A DNA stretch of 64,000 nucleotides from DATAVK01 sp036267755 (GTDB lineage: Bacteria; Actinomycetota; Actinomycetes; JAFAQI01), in NCBI GenBank assembly GCA_036267755.1, contig DATAVK010000117.1:9002-73001 (forward strand), written 5' to 3'. Shown in pieces: positions 8,016-16,636 of this stretch (within the stretch, counting starts at the first letter, position 1; every line of letters begins with the position of its first letter). Under the pieces are notes generated by a model, which saw only the letters and a program-made list of their open reading frames with translations, was not told the DNA's origin and did not search any database. The position numbers and the translations under genes were made by a program.

Positions 8016-9698
8016 ATGAGCAACCCGACGACACAGCGGCGGACCACCGCCATCGTCACGGTGGACGACGACCCCGGGGTCTCGCGTGCCGTGGCCCGCG
8101 ACCTGCGGCGGCACTACGGCGAGGACTACCGGATCGTCCGCGCCGAGTCGGGGCAGTCGGCTCTCGACGCGGTCAAGGAGATGAAGCTGCGCGGGGACAG
8201 CGTCGCCGTGATCCTCGCGGACTACCGGATGCCCCAGATGAGCGGGATCGAGTTCCTCGAGCAGGCGATGGACGTCTACCCGAGTGCCCGGCGGGTGCTG
8301 CTGACCGCCTACGCGGACACCGACGCGGCGATCGACGCGATCAACATCGTGGACCTCGACCACTACCTGCTCAAGCCGTGGGATCCGCCGGAGGAGAAGC
8401 TCTACCCGGTCATCGACGGGCTGCTCGAGTCGTGGGCCGCCGAGGACCACCACCCGGTGCCCGAGATCAAGGTGGTCGGCCATCGATGGTCAGCGCGGTC
8501 GTCGGAGGTCCGCGAGTTCCTCGCCCGCAACCAGGTGCCCTACAAGTGGTTCACCTCGGAAAGCCCCGAAGGCGAGCGGATGCTGCGCGCCGCCAATACG
8601 GACGACCGCACGCTGCCCCTGGTCGTGACTCCCGAAGGCGAGGCCATGATCGCGCCGACGGACACCGAGCTCGCACAGAGCACCGGCCTGGTCACGACGG
8701 CGACGTCGGATTTCTACGACCTCATCGTGGTCGGCGGCGGCCCAGCCGGCCTCGGCGCCGCGGTCTACGGCGCGTCCGAGGGGTTGCGCACCGCCCTCAT
8801 CGAACGCACGGCCACGGGCGGCCAGGCCGGGCAGAGCTCGCGGATCGAGAACTACCTCGGCTTCCCGGACGGTGTGTCAGGCGCTCAGCTGGCGGAACGG
8901 GCCCGGCGGCAGGCGATCAAGTTCGGCGCCGAGCTGATCACCACCCGTGAGGTCACCAGTCTCGAGATCAACGGCGCGGGGCGCACGGTGCGTTTCGCCG
9001 ACGGCGGCAGCCTCGACGCGCACACCGTCATCCTCGCGACCGGCGTCTCGTACCGGAAGCTCACCGCACCCGGACTGGAGGAGTTCACCGGGCGGGGGGT
9101 CTACTACGGCTCCGCGCTCACCGAAGCGACGAACTGCACCGGTCAGCACATCTACATCGTCGGCGGCGCCAACTCAGCCGGCCAGGCAGCGGTGTACCTG
9201 GCCCATCGCGCGGCCTGCGCCGTCACGATCCTGGTCCGCGGCAAGTCGCTCGAGGACACCATGTCCTACTACCTGATCCAGCAGATCAACTCGATCGAGC
9301 TGATCAATGTCCGAACCTGCACGGAGGTCGTCGAGGCCCACGGTGACGACCATCTCGAGCACCTCACTCTCCGCGACAACAACACCGGTACGACGGAGGT
9401 CGTGGACGCGAACTGGTTGTTCGTGTTCATCGGCGCGGCGCCTCTCACCGACTGGCTCGACGGCGTCGTCGTACGTGACGACCACGGCTTCGTGATCGCC
9501 GGACCCGATCTGGTCGTCGACGACGAGCGACCCGACGGCTGGACGCCGGAGCGGCTCCCCTACCACCTGGAGACCAGCGTTCCCGGCGTCTTCGTGGCCG
9601 GTGACGCTCGCGCGGACTCTGCCAAGCGGGTCGCCTCCGCCGTCGGTGAGGGCGCGATGGCCGTGATGCTCGTCCACCGCTACGTGGAGAAGCTGTGA
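8016..9698 (+). CDS. Response regulator / glutaredoxin-like / thioredoxin-reductase-like fusion
   Basis: A 560-residue fusion. Residues 10-140 are a receiver domain with acidic D17-D19, phosphoacceptor D69 in ILADYRMP, T97 and K120. Residues about 150-225 look like a glutaredoxin fold without cysteines (IKVVGHRWSARSSEVREFL). Residues about 232-560 are an FAD/NAD(P) module: GGGPAG at 240-245, GGQAGQSSRIENYLGFP, IVGGANSAGQAAVYLA and VFVAGDARADS. The CxxC of true thioredoxin reductases is absent; the equivalent place reads GVYYGSALTEA. It therefore should not reduce thioredoxin by the normal route and may be a phosphorylation-controlled flavin sensor. It overlaps the next gene by GTGA, coupling it to the histidine kinase. 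ATG 8016 is preceded by GAGG. Confidence 0.9.
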   Translation: MSNPTTQRRTTAIVTVDDDPGVSRAVARDLRRHYGEDYRIVRAESGQSALDAVKEMKLRGDSVAVILADYRMPQMSGIEFLEQAMDVYPSARRVLLTAYADTDAAIDAINIVDLDHYLLKPWDPPEEKLYPVIDGLLESWAAEDHHPVPEIKVVGHRWSARSSEVREFLARNQVPYKWFTSESPEGERMLRAANTDDRTLPLVVTPEGEAMIAPTDTELAQSTGLVTTATSDFYDLIVVGGGPAGLGAAVYGASEGLRTALIERTATGGQAGQSSRIENYLGFPDGVSGAQLAERARRQAIKFGAELITTREVTSLEINGAGRTVRFADGGSLDAHTVILATGVSYRKLTAPGLEEFTGRGVYYGSALTEATNCTGQHIYIVGGANSAGQAAVYLAHRAACAVTILVRGKSLEDTMSYYLIQQINSIELINVRTCTEVVEAHGDDHLEHLTLRDNNTGTTEVVDANWLFVFIGAAPLTDWLDGVVVRDDHGFVIAGPDLVVDDERPDGWTPERLPYHLETSVPGVFVAGDARADSAKRVASAVGEGAMAVMLVHRYVEKL

Positions 9699-11146
9699 CC
9701 ACCGACGAGGCGGCCCCCGGAGTCGACGCGCCCTGCGACATCGACGAACTCCGCACCCTGTTCCTGTTCGAGAAGCTGTCCCCCGACCAGCTCGAGTGGC
9801 TGTGTGCCCGCGGACACGTGGAGTCGCTCGACGTCGGCCCGGTCTTCACCGAGGGTGACCCTGCGGTCAGCTTCTACGTCCTGCTCGACGGTGAGGTCGT
9901 GCTGTCCCGGCGGGTCGGCGCCGACGACATCGAGGTCAACCGAACCAGTGACCGAGGGGTGTACGCCGGCGCGTTCATGGCCTACGTCGGTGACCGGGTG
10001 CCCCAGACGTACAACAACTCGTTGCGGGTGACCCAACCGGCTCGCTTCTTCGTGCTCGACGCCGCGGTTTTCGCCGAATTGATGAACGAGTGGTTCCCGA
10101 TGGCGGTCCACCTGCTCGAGGGCCTGTTCTTCGGAGTCCAGAACAGCCAGCAGCTGGTGGGGCAGCGAGAGCGGCTGCTTGCCCTCGGATCGCTGACGGC
10201 CGGCCTGACCCACGAGCTGAACAACCCGGCCGCGGCTGCCATCCGTGGCGTGTCCTCGCTGCGGGAACGGCTCGCGACGCTGCGCGCCAGCCTCGGCAAG
10301 ATCGCGGCGGGACACAAAGAGGCCGCGACCCTGCAGGCCTTGACGGCGCTGCAGCGTGAGGCCGTCGAGCGGGTAGCGGCGGCCGAAGCGGTGAGTCCGC
10401 TGACAGCGTCGGACAACGAGGACGAGGTTGGTGACTGGCTCGACGCGCACGGCATCGACGACGGCTGGGAGCTCGCCCCGGCCTTCGTGGCGGCCGGCAT
10501 CGACTCCGCCTGGCTGGACCAGGCGGCGGACAAGGTCTCCACAGATGCCCTCGGTGCCGTCATGCACTGGCTCCACGGCACCGTCGAGACCGAGCTGCTG
10601 ATGAACGACATCGAGGACGCCACGAACCGGATCTCGAAGTTGGTCGCCGCCTCCCGCCAGTACTCGCAGATGGATCGCGCGCCCGACCAGGTCGTCGACA
10701 TCCACGAGCTGCTCGACAGCACGGTGCTCATGCTCAACCGCAAGATCGGCGACGGGATCACCGTCGTCAAGGACTACGACCGAACGCTTCCACCGGTGCA
10801 GGTGTACGCCGCTGAGCTCAACCAGGTGTGGACCAACCTGATCGACAACGCGGTACAGGCGATGAGCGGCCAGGGCACCCTCACCATCCGCACCGCCAGG
10901 GTGGACGACCAGCTGCTGGTCGAGATCGGGGACACCGGCCCCGGTGTTCCGGATGACATCAAGGGCCGCATCTTCGACCCGTTCTTCACCACCAAGGCCG
11001 TCGGCGAAGGGACCGGGCTCGGCCTGGACATCTCGTACCGGATCGTCGTGAAGAAGCACCATGGCGACCTCACGGTCGAGTCCACCCCGGGTGATACCCG
11101 GTTCCGGGTCACCATCCCGCTTGCCCCCGAGGAGGCGCCCTCATGA
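9695..11146 (+). CDS. Cyclic-nucleotide-binding-domain histidine kinase
   Basis: A 483-residue soluble kinase. Residues about 18-135 form a Crp-type beta-roll (VFTEGDPAVSFYVLLDGEVVLSRR), with no DNA-binding helix. The phosphoacceptor is H173 in GLTHELNNPAAA. The ATPase half shows NQVWTNLIDNAVQAM, GDTGPGVPDDI and GEGTGLGLDIS. There is no membrane segment, so it should sense a cytoplasmic ligand. It is the natural kinase partner for the receiver domain of the preceding fusion (4-nt overlap) and overlaps the zinc-finger gene by ATGA. The true ligand of the beta-roll is unknown. Confidence 0.9.
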   Translation: MTTDEAAPGVDAPCDIDELRTLFLFEKLSPDQLEWLCARGHVESLDVGPVFTEGDPAVSFYVLLDGEVVLSRRVGADDIEVNRTSDRGVYAGAFMAYVGDRVPQTYNNSLRVTQPARFFVLDAAVFAELMNEWFPMAVHLLEGLFFGVQNSQQLVGQRERLLALGSLTAGLTHELNNPAAAAIRGVSSLRERLATLRASLGKIAAGHKEAATLQALTALQREAVERVAAAEAVSPLTASDNEDEVGDWLDAHGIDDGWELAPAFVAAGIDSAWLDQAADKVSTDALGAVMHWLHGTVETELLMNDIEDATNRISKLVAASRQYSQMDRAPDQVVDIHELLDSTVLMLNRKIGDGITVVKDYDRTLPPVQVYAAELNQVWTNLIDNAVQAMSGQGTLTIRTARVDDQLLVEIGDTGPGVPDDIKGRIFDPFFTTKAVGEGTGLGLDISYRIVVKKHHGDLTVESTPGDTRFRVTIPLAPEEAPS

Positions 11147-11490
11147 CCGACATCCCCGGCATCGACCCGCAGGCCGCGCCCAGCGGCACTGGATGCGTGG
11201 AGTGCGACGCCACCGGCGGCTGGTGGCTGCACCTGAGGCGCTGCACCCAGTGCGGCCACATCGGGTGTTGCGACACGTCGCCGTCGCAGCATGCCAGCGC
11301 GCATGCCGCGGAGTCCGGGCACCCGATCATCCGCAGCTTCGAACCCGGAGAGGACTGGTTCTGGAACTACGCCACGGAGGAGTACTACGACGGGCCGCCG
11401 CTGCCCGATCCGCAGCATCACCCGGCGAGCCAGACGGTGCCAGGGCCACGCGACCGTGTCCCACGGGACTGGCAAAGCCACCTTCACTGA
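11143..11490 (+). CDS. Stand-alone UBP-type zinc finger protein
   Basis: A 115-residue protein made almost wholly of a ubiquitin-specific-protease-type zinc finger (ZnF-UBP). Ligands are visible as C18-x2-C21, C34-x2-C37, C42/C43 and H50, H54, H60 in SQHASAHAAESGHPIIRSF. The family in eukaryotes binds the C-terminal Gly-Gly of ubiquitin; in bacteria its partner is unknown. It is the third gene of the redox-regulator operon with an ATGA overlap, so it is probably made in proportion to the kinase. The C-terminal 40 residues are Pro/Asp-rich and likely disordered. Confidence 0.88.
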   Translation: MTDIPGIDPQAAPSGTGCVECDATGGWWLHLRRCTQCGHIGCCDTSPSQHASAHAAESGHPIIRSFEPGEDWFWNYATEEYYDGPPLPDPQHHPASQTVPGPRDRVPRDWQSHLH

Positions 11491-11698
11491 CCGATTTGAC
11501 CGCAATGGTCATGGCGGATCACCGCACTGGGTATAACGTTGGCGCGGACACGATCACAGTCCGGCGGTCCAAACCAGCGTGCACGTGCGGCCCATAGGCG
11601 CCTGAACCCGCCCCAGGGCACGGCCAGCGTGCCGATCACACCAGGAGCACGACCGTGGTGGTCCCCAGGACAGGGTTGCGCCTGCACCCGACGCCCTG
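11491..11698 (+). promoter_or_regulatory. Intergenic region upstream of GGDEF-EAL gene
   Basis: This 208-nt gap contains GGGTATAAC at 11530-11538, which resembles both a -10 element and the GGGTAT core of actinobacterial SigB-type promoters. It also has a short hairpin GGCACG-N5-CGTGCC at 11617-11633, which could end transcription of the zinc-finger operon but has no U-tract. No convincing -35 element is seen. Confidence 0.3.
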
Positions 11699-14600
11699 AT
11701 GACAGCTGCCCCAGCGCAGGGGTCGCCCCTCACCGACGCGGACGTTCGGCTGATCGCAGAGTCGATCCCCCACATCATCTGGATGGCCACGCACGAGGGC
11801 GTCGTCGAGTACCTCAACCCGTACGGCGCCAGGTATCTCGGCTATCCCGCCGGGTGGGCCGGTGAGTGGGACTGGACGTCCGCGACTCATCCGGAGGATG
11901 CGGCTCACGTGATGGCCGCGTGGCAGCAGGGCACGCAGACCCTGACCGAGTACGCCGTGGACTACCGGATCCGTAGACACGACGGTGAGTATCGATGGCA
12001 CGCCTGCCGCGGGCTCCCGATAACACAGCCCGACGGATCGGTCCTTCGATGGGTCGGTACGGCGACCGACATCGACTCGACCAAACGACTCGAGGCCGAT
12101 CTGCAGGCCCAGGGTGCCGGCGACCGGGTGCTGCTGCTCGAGACGCTGCAGTCCAAAGCCCCGATTGGTTTCGGGTTCGTCGACCGCGACTTCCGCATCA
12201 TCCATGTGAACGAGATGCTCGCGTCGATCCAAGGCGTGCCGGTTGCAGAGCAGCTCGGTCGACATCTCCCCCTCGTCATTCCCCAGATGTGGCAGGAGTT
12301 GGGCCCGCTCTACACGCACGTCCTCGAGACCGGCCAACAGATCTTGAACCTCGAGACGAGCAGCCCCTCGGCGTCGGACCCCTCGCAGCTGCGTCACTGG
12401 TCCAGCAGTCTGTATCCGATCACCGTTGACGACGACGTCATCGGGGTCGGCGTAGTCATCGTCGACGTCACCGAGCGGAAGGCGGCCGACGAGGTCCGCC
12501 GGCAGTTGGCGGCGATCGTCGAAGGCTCCGGCGACCCGATCTTCAGCGTGACGCTGGACGGAGCGGTCACGAGCTGGAACCGGGCCGCGGAGCAGGTGTT
12601 CGGATGGGCGGCGGAGGAGGTCATCGGCCAGTCGATCGAGTTCATCGCGCCCGGTGAGATGGGCGCCGAGCAACGCGCCATGCGCGCCCGGCTCGTAGCC
12701 GGCAGCCCACCGCAACGTCTCGAGACGGTCCGCCGCCGTAAAGACGGCAGCCTGGTCGACGTACTGATCACGGCCTCCACCGCGACCGACGATTTCGGCC
12801 ACGCGTTCGGCCTGTCGGTGGTGGCACACGACATCACCGAGCGGCGAACCACCGAGCGCGCGCTCGAAGCCAGCCGCCGGGGGCTCGCGGAGGCCCAACA
12901 CATCGCGCAGCTCGGAAGCTTCGAGTTCGATGTCGTCGCCGACGCGACGGTGTGGTCGGACGAGCTCCACCGGATGCTGGGTCACGACCCCGCTCAGCCC
13001 GCATCGACGAGCTTCTTCCTCGAGAAGGTCGACCCTGAGGATCGGCCAGCTCTCACCGAGGCATGGACGGAGGCACTGGCGCACGGAACAGCATTCGACC
13101 TGGTGTTCCGGATCAACCGGGTCGACGAGGAGTGGCGCTGGGTTCATGCCCGCGTGGTGACCGAAATCGATGCCGGCGGGCGCGTCGTCAAGCTCTCCGG
13201 GACGGTTCGGGACAACACCGAACGGGTCCAGGCTGAGGAGGTCAGGGCGGCTGCGGAGACCCGCTTCGAGATCGGCTTCGAGCAGTCGGCGATTGGCGCC
13301 GCCATCGGTGACCTGGACGGTCTGCCGGTCCGCGTGAACCCCGCACTGTGCGCGCTGCTGCAACGCTCGAAGGAGGAGCTGATCGGTCGGCGATGGTCGG
13401 AGTTCACGCATCCGGACGAGCCTCCGCTGGGCGAGATGGTGCTGAGCCGGGTCGACGCCGGCTACGACACGTACCAGGACGAGCGGCGGTACATCGCACC
13501 GGACGGGTCCGTGGTGTGGGCCTCGTCGCACGTCACCCTGGTGCGTGACGAGGACGGTGAGCCGCAGTACTTCTTCGTGCAGCTGCAGGACATCTCCGAG
13601 CGCAAGCGGATGGAGGACGAGCTCTCCCATCAGGCGTTGCATGACACCCTCACCGGTCTTCCCAACCGCGCCCTGCTCCGCGACCGATTGCTGCAGGGGT
13701 TAGCCAGCTCGCGCCGCCGGGGCTCCGTTCTCGGCGTGATCTTCGTCGACATCGACCACTTCAAGGTGATCAACGACTCGCTCGGTCACCTCTCGGGCGA
13801 CGACCTGCTTCGTCATGCGGCCGACCGGATCCAGGGCGCGATCCGGCCTGAGGACACGGTGGCGCGCTTCGGTGGGGACGAGTTCGTGATCGCGTGCGAT
13901 TCCGACTCGGTCACCGCGACCGTGCTCCTCGCCGAACAGGTGCTCGAGGCACTTGCCGAGCGAGTCGTGATCGGCGGTCAGGAGATGAATGTCTCGGCCA
14001 GTGTCGGCATCGCCGTCGCCGACGAGAACGCGTCGCCCGAGAGCCTGCTGCGCGACTCCGACGCCGCCATGCACCGGGCCAAGGACCGGGGTCGAGGTCG
14101 CATCGAGTTGTACGACGAGGCGCTGCGCGCCAAGGCGGAACGACGTCTGGTCACCGCGTCAGCGCTCGGCCATGCCCTCGAGCGCAACCAGTTCGCCGTT
14201 CACTACCAACCCATCGTCGACCTCACCACGGGCGCGATCGTCAGTGCGGAGGCACTGCTGCGGTGGACTCACCCCAAGCACGGTCCGATCAGCCCGGTCG
14301 AGTTCATCCCGGTCGCCGAGGAGACCAACCTCATCATCGAGATCGGTGCCTGGGTGCTGGAGCAAGCCTGCTTGGAGCTCGCCGAGTGGGGACGCTTCCA
14401 GCCCTCGATGTCCGTCGCCGTCAACCTCTCGGTTCGGCAGATGGTGGCGCCCGACATCGCCGGTCTCATCAGCGGCGTGATCCGTCGTACCGCTGTCGAC
14501 CCCACGAAGCTCTGCCTGGAGCTCACCGAGAGCGTGTTCATGGAGGACGTCGACTTCTTCGCGAGGACGTTGGACGGTCTCAAAGCGCTCGGGGTGCGGC

Positions 14601-14923
14601 TGGCCATCGACGACTTCGGTACCGGCTATTCCTCGCTCAACTACCTCAAGCGGTTCCCGGTCGACGCCGTGAAGGTCGACCGCGGCTTCGTCGACGGGCT
14701 CGGTAGCGACCCTCACGACTCGGCACTCGTGGCCGCGATCGTGGCCATGGCGGACGCCCTCGATCTCGAGGTCACCGCCGAAGGTGTCGAGACTCACGAC
14801 CAGCTCGTTAGCCTCAAGCGGCTGAACTGCGGTCGGGCGCAGGGCTTCTACCTCGCCAGGCCGATGCCTGCCGCCGACCTCCGGACGCTCGTCGAGGCCG
14901 GGCACATCTGGTCGGTCGACTGA
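11699..14923 (+). CDS. Multi-PAS diguanylate cyclase/phosphodiesterase (GGDEF-EAL)
   Basis: A 1074-residue cytoplasmic c-di-GMP enzyme. Residues about 15-640 hold about five PAS/PAC modules; several end in the PAC phrase xITERR or DISERKR. The cyclase domain follows, with an intact GGDEF at 725-729 (ARFGGDEFVIACD). The phosphodiesterase domain has EAL at 851-853 (SAEALLRW), DDFGTGYSSL and AEGVET. Both active sites look intact, so it may make and degrade c-di-GMP under control of the PAS ligands. No membrane helix is present. ATG 11699 has no good ribosome binding site, but no earlier in-frame start exists. Confidence 0.93.
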   Translation: MTAAPAQGSPLTDADVRLIAESIPHIIWMATHEGVVEYLNPYGARYLGYPAGWAGEWDWTSATHPEDAAHVMAAWQQGTQTLTEYAVDYRIRRHDGEYRWHACRGLPITQPDGSVLRWVGTATDIDSTKRLEADLQAQGAGDRVLLLETLQSKAPIGFGFVDRDFRIIHVNEMLASIQGVPVAEQLGRHLPLVIPQMWQELGPLYTHVLETGQQILNLETSSPSASDPSQLRHWSSSLYPITVDDDVIGVGVVIVDVTERKAADEVRRQLAAIVEGSGDPIFSVTLDGAVTSWNRAAEQVFGWAAEEVIGQSIEFIAPGEMGAEQRAMRARLVAGSPPQRLETVRRRKDGSLVDVLITASTATDDFGHAFGLSVVAHDITERRTTERALEASRRGLAEAQHIAQLGSFEFDVVADATVWSDELHRMLGHDPAQPASTSFFLEKVDPEDRPALTEAWTEALAHGTAFDLVFRINRVDEEWRWVHARVVTEIDAGGRVVKLSGTVRDNTERVQAEEVRAAAETRFEIGFEQSAIGAAIGDLDGLPVRVNPALCALLQRSKEELIGRRWSEFTHPDEPPLGEMVLSRVDAGYDTYQDERRYIAPDGSVVWASSHVTLVRDEDGEPQYFFVQLQDISERKRMEDELSHQALHDTLTGLPNRALLRDRLLQGLASSRRRGSVLGVIFVDIDHFKVINDSLGHLSGDDLLRHAADRIQGAIRPEDTVARFGGDEFVIACDSDSVTATVLLAEQVLEALAERVVIGGQEMNVSASVGIAVADENASPESLLRDSDAAMHRAKDRGRGRIELYDEALRAKAERRLVTASALGHALERNQFAVHYQPIVDLTTGAIVSAEALLRWTHPKHGPISPVEFIPVAEETNLIIEIGAWVLEQACLELAEWGRFQPSMSVAVNLSVRQMVAPDIAGLISGVIRRTAVDPTKLCLELTESVFMEDVDFFARTLDGLKALGVRLAIDDFGTGYSSLNYLKRFPVDAVKVDRGFVDGLGSDPHDSALVAAIVAMADALDLEVTAEGVETHDQLVSLKRLNCGRAQGFYLARPMPAADLRTLVEAGHIWSVD

Positions 14924-14927
14924 CCGG

Positions 14928-15572
14928 TCAGCTGTCCTCGCCTGCCGGCTCCGCCAGCATCTCCTCGACCCACGCGGCGTGCTCGCGTCTCGCCCATCGC
15001 AGCGGGACGCGCCCGGTGCGCAGGGAGCGAAGCGAGACCGGGTCGCGCAACGCGAAGCCGATGTGACCGAGCACCAGCAGCCCGAGAGCGAGCGAGAACC
15101 AGTCGTGGAAGAACGTCGCGCCGCTACGCCACGACAGTGGGGTCACGTTCGTCAGGTACATGACGATGCCGGTCAGCAGCAGTACGCCGATTGCGCCGGT
15201 GCTCAGTGCACCGTTGAGCTTCTGGCCGGCGTTGAACTTGCCGACCCGGATCCGCCCGTCCCGGCGGGTCTTCGAACGCAGCCACTCCCAATCGCGCGGC
15301 GTGAAGCGGTTGAGTCGCCGAAGGTCAGCCCGGTAGCTGCGCGAGGCCAAGCCCAGCACCAACGGCACCGGAAGCGCGAACCCGCACCAGACATGGATCC
15401 GCTCGATGATCAACCGGTGACCTACGAGGACAGCCAGCGACCCGTTGTAGAGGATCGCGGCGGTCATGATGCAGACAATCATCAGCAGCGCGGTGATCCC
15501 GTGGATCCAGCGCACCGGACGGCTGAATCTCGGCAGGTTCGACGGCTCCTCAGGTGATGGGGGCATCGTCAC
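14928..15572 (-). CDS. Cytochrome b561-type membrane subunit
   Basis: A 214-residue membrane protein with four hydrophobic helices and histidines that could bind haem (RWIHGITALL, ERIHVWCGFALP, ATFFHDWFSLALGLLVLGHIGFAL). It is encoded just after a secreted molybdopterin oxidoreductase and overlaps it by about 23 nt. This matches the YedYZ/MsrPQ arrangement, in which the b-type cytochrome passes quinol electrons to the molybdoenzyme. It is not a close YedZ relative by eye; it resembles the formate-dehydrogenase gamma/cytochrome b561 fold. ATG 15566 is an alternative start. Confidence 0.75.
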   Translation of the reverse strand: MTMPPSPEEPSNLPRFSRPVRWIHGITALLMIVCIMTAAILYNGSLAVLVGHRLIIERIHVWCGFALPVPLVLGLASRSYRADLRRLNRFTPRDWEWLRSKTRRDGRIRVGKFNAGQKLNGALSTGAIGVLLLTGIVMYLTNVTPLSWRSGATFFHDWFSLALGLLVLGHIGFALRDPVSLRSLRTGRVPLRWARREHAAWVEEMLAEPAGEDS

Positions 15573-16293
15573 GTCCGTTCGATCGCCCGACCCAGCCGTT
15601 GACCGCGTATCCGTTGTGCTCCCAGAAGCCCGGGATGACCGTCTTGGTCAGCTCGATGCCGGACAACCACTTCAACGACTTGTAGCCATACATCGGAGCG
15701 ACGTACAGCCGGACCGGGCCGCCATGGTCGTGTGTCACCGGAGCACCCAGCATCCGCAGCGCGACGATCACGTCCGAGCGCCGAGCCTGCTCCAGCGTCA
15801 GGCTCTCAGTGTCGGTGCCGTCGAAGGAGATCAGCCGCAACGCGGTCGCTTCCGGTAGCGGGCCCGCAGCGTCGAGTAGGTGCGACAGTTGGACGCCGCT
15901 CCAATGCACCTGAGGGACCCGCCACCCCGTCACGCACTGGAAGTCCCGGACCAGCTGGGTCTGCGGCATCGCGTGCAGGTCCGCCAGGGTGTACGTCGTA
16001 CTCCGCTTGACCAGGCCGGAAACCGTGAGTCGGTAGGTGGCCGCGTTCCGTTGCGGCACCGAGCCGGTGACCGAGTAATAACGGAACGTGTCGCCGAGCG
16101 GCAGCAACGAGACGAGGCCGGTGGGGTCGCGGCTCTCGATCGGCGCCAGCACCCGCAGCAGCGCGTTCTGCACCTTGGAGCCGAACACGACACCTAAGGC
16201 TCCTACACCGAACAGGCCGAGCACGACCCGCCGGCCGACAGGCTTCCCGTCGGGCTCAGTCGGCGAGTTCGAAGGCACACTCACCGTCCCCAC
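15550..16293 (-). CDS. Tat-exported molybdopterin-dependent oxidoreductase (YedY/sulfite-oxidase fold)
   Basis: A 247-residue enzyme. A twin arginine in VGRRVVLGLFGVGALGVVF marks a Tat signal or anchor. The Moco-ligand cysteine is in RDFQCVTGW, the typical place in the sulfite-oxidase fold. Other conserved pieces are WSGVQLSHLLDAA, GGPVRLYVAPMYGYKSLKWL and PGFWEHNGY. It should act outside the membrane, reducing or oxidising a small substrate with electrons exchanged through the cytochrome b encoded next. Three closely spaced GTG starts exist (16293, 16284, 16278); the choice is uncertain. Confidence 0.85.
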   Translation of the reverse strand: MGTVSVPSNSPTEPDGKPVGRRVVLGLFGVGALGVVFGSKVQNALLRVLAPIESRDPTGLVSLLPLGDTFRYYSVTGSVPQRNAATYRLTVSGLVKRSTTYTLADLHAMPQTQLVRDFQCVTGWRVPQVHWSGVQLSHLLDAAGPLPEATALRLISFDGTDTESLTLEQARRSDVIVALRMLGAPVTHDHGGPVRLYVAPMYGYKSLKWLSGIELTKTVIPGFWEHNGYAVNGWVGRSNGRDDAPIT

Positions 16294-16386
16294 AACCTGC
16301 TGTCCCCGTCCTTAAGCCTACGGTGTTCGGTAGGCGGTGGTTCACCGTCGTACGTCGAGCAACGCGTCGGCCGGGAAGGCAGTGCC

Positions 16387-16602
16387 ATGAAGCGGCCCGC
16401 TCCGTTCGTCGCTGGGATCGTCGTGTTCGCGCTCGGCGTCTTGTTCACCCTGCAGGGCGTTGGTGTCATGTCGGGAAGCTCGATGAGCAACACCACGACG
16501 TGGTCAGTGATCGGTCCGATCATCGCGGTGGTCGGGATCGCGCTGGTGGTCCGAGGCAGCCGCCCAGGTGCCAACGACGAGGTTCCGGGCGACGACCGCT
16601 AG
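16387..16602 (+). CDS. Small two-helix membrane protein
   Basis: A 71-residue protein with two hydrophobic helices (FVAGIVVFALGVLFTLQGVGVM and WSVIGPIIAVVGIALVVRG) separated by a short SGSSMSNTTT loop, ending in an acidic tail. AAGG lies 8 nt before ATG 16387. The pattern is common in actinobacterial hypothetical proteins with no assigned function. It is divergent from the molybdoenzyme gene and ends 34 nt before the desaturase. Confidence 0.75.
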   Translation: MKRPAPFVAGIVVFALGVLFTLQGVGVMSGSSMSNTTTWSVIGPIIAVVGIALVVRGSRPGANDEVPGDDR

Positions 16603-16636
16603 CGCGGTTCCTCGGTGTCGGTACACACTGACGGGC

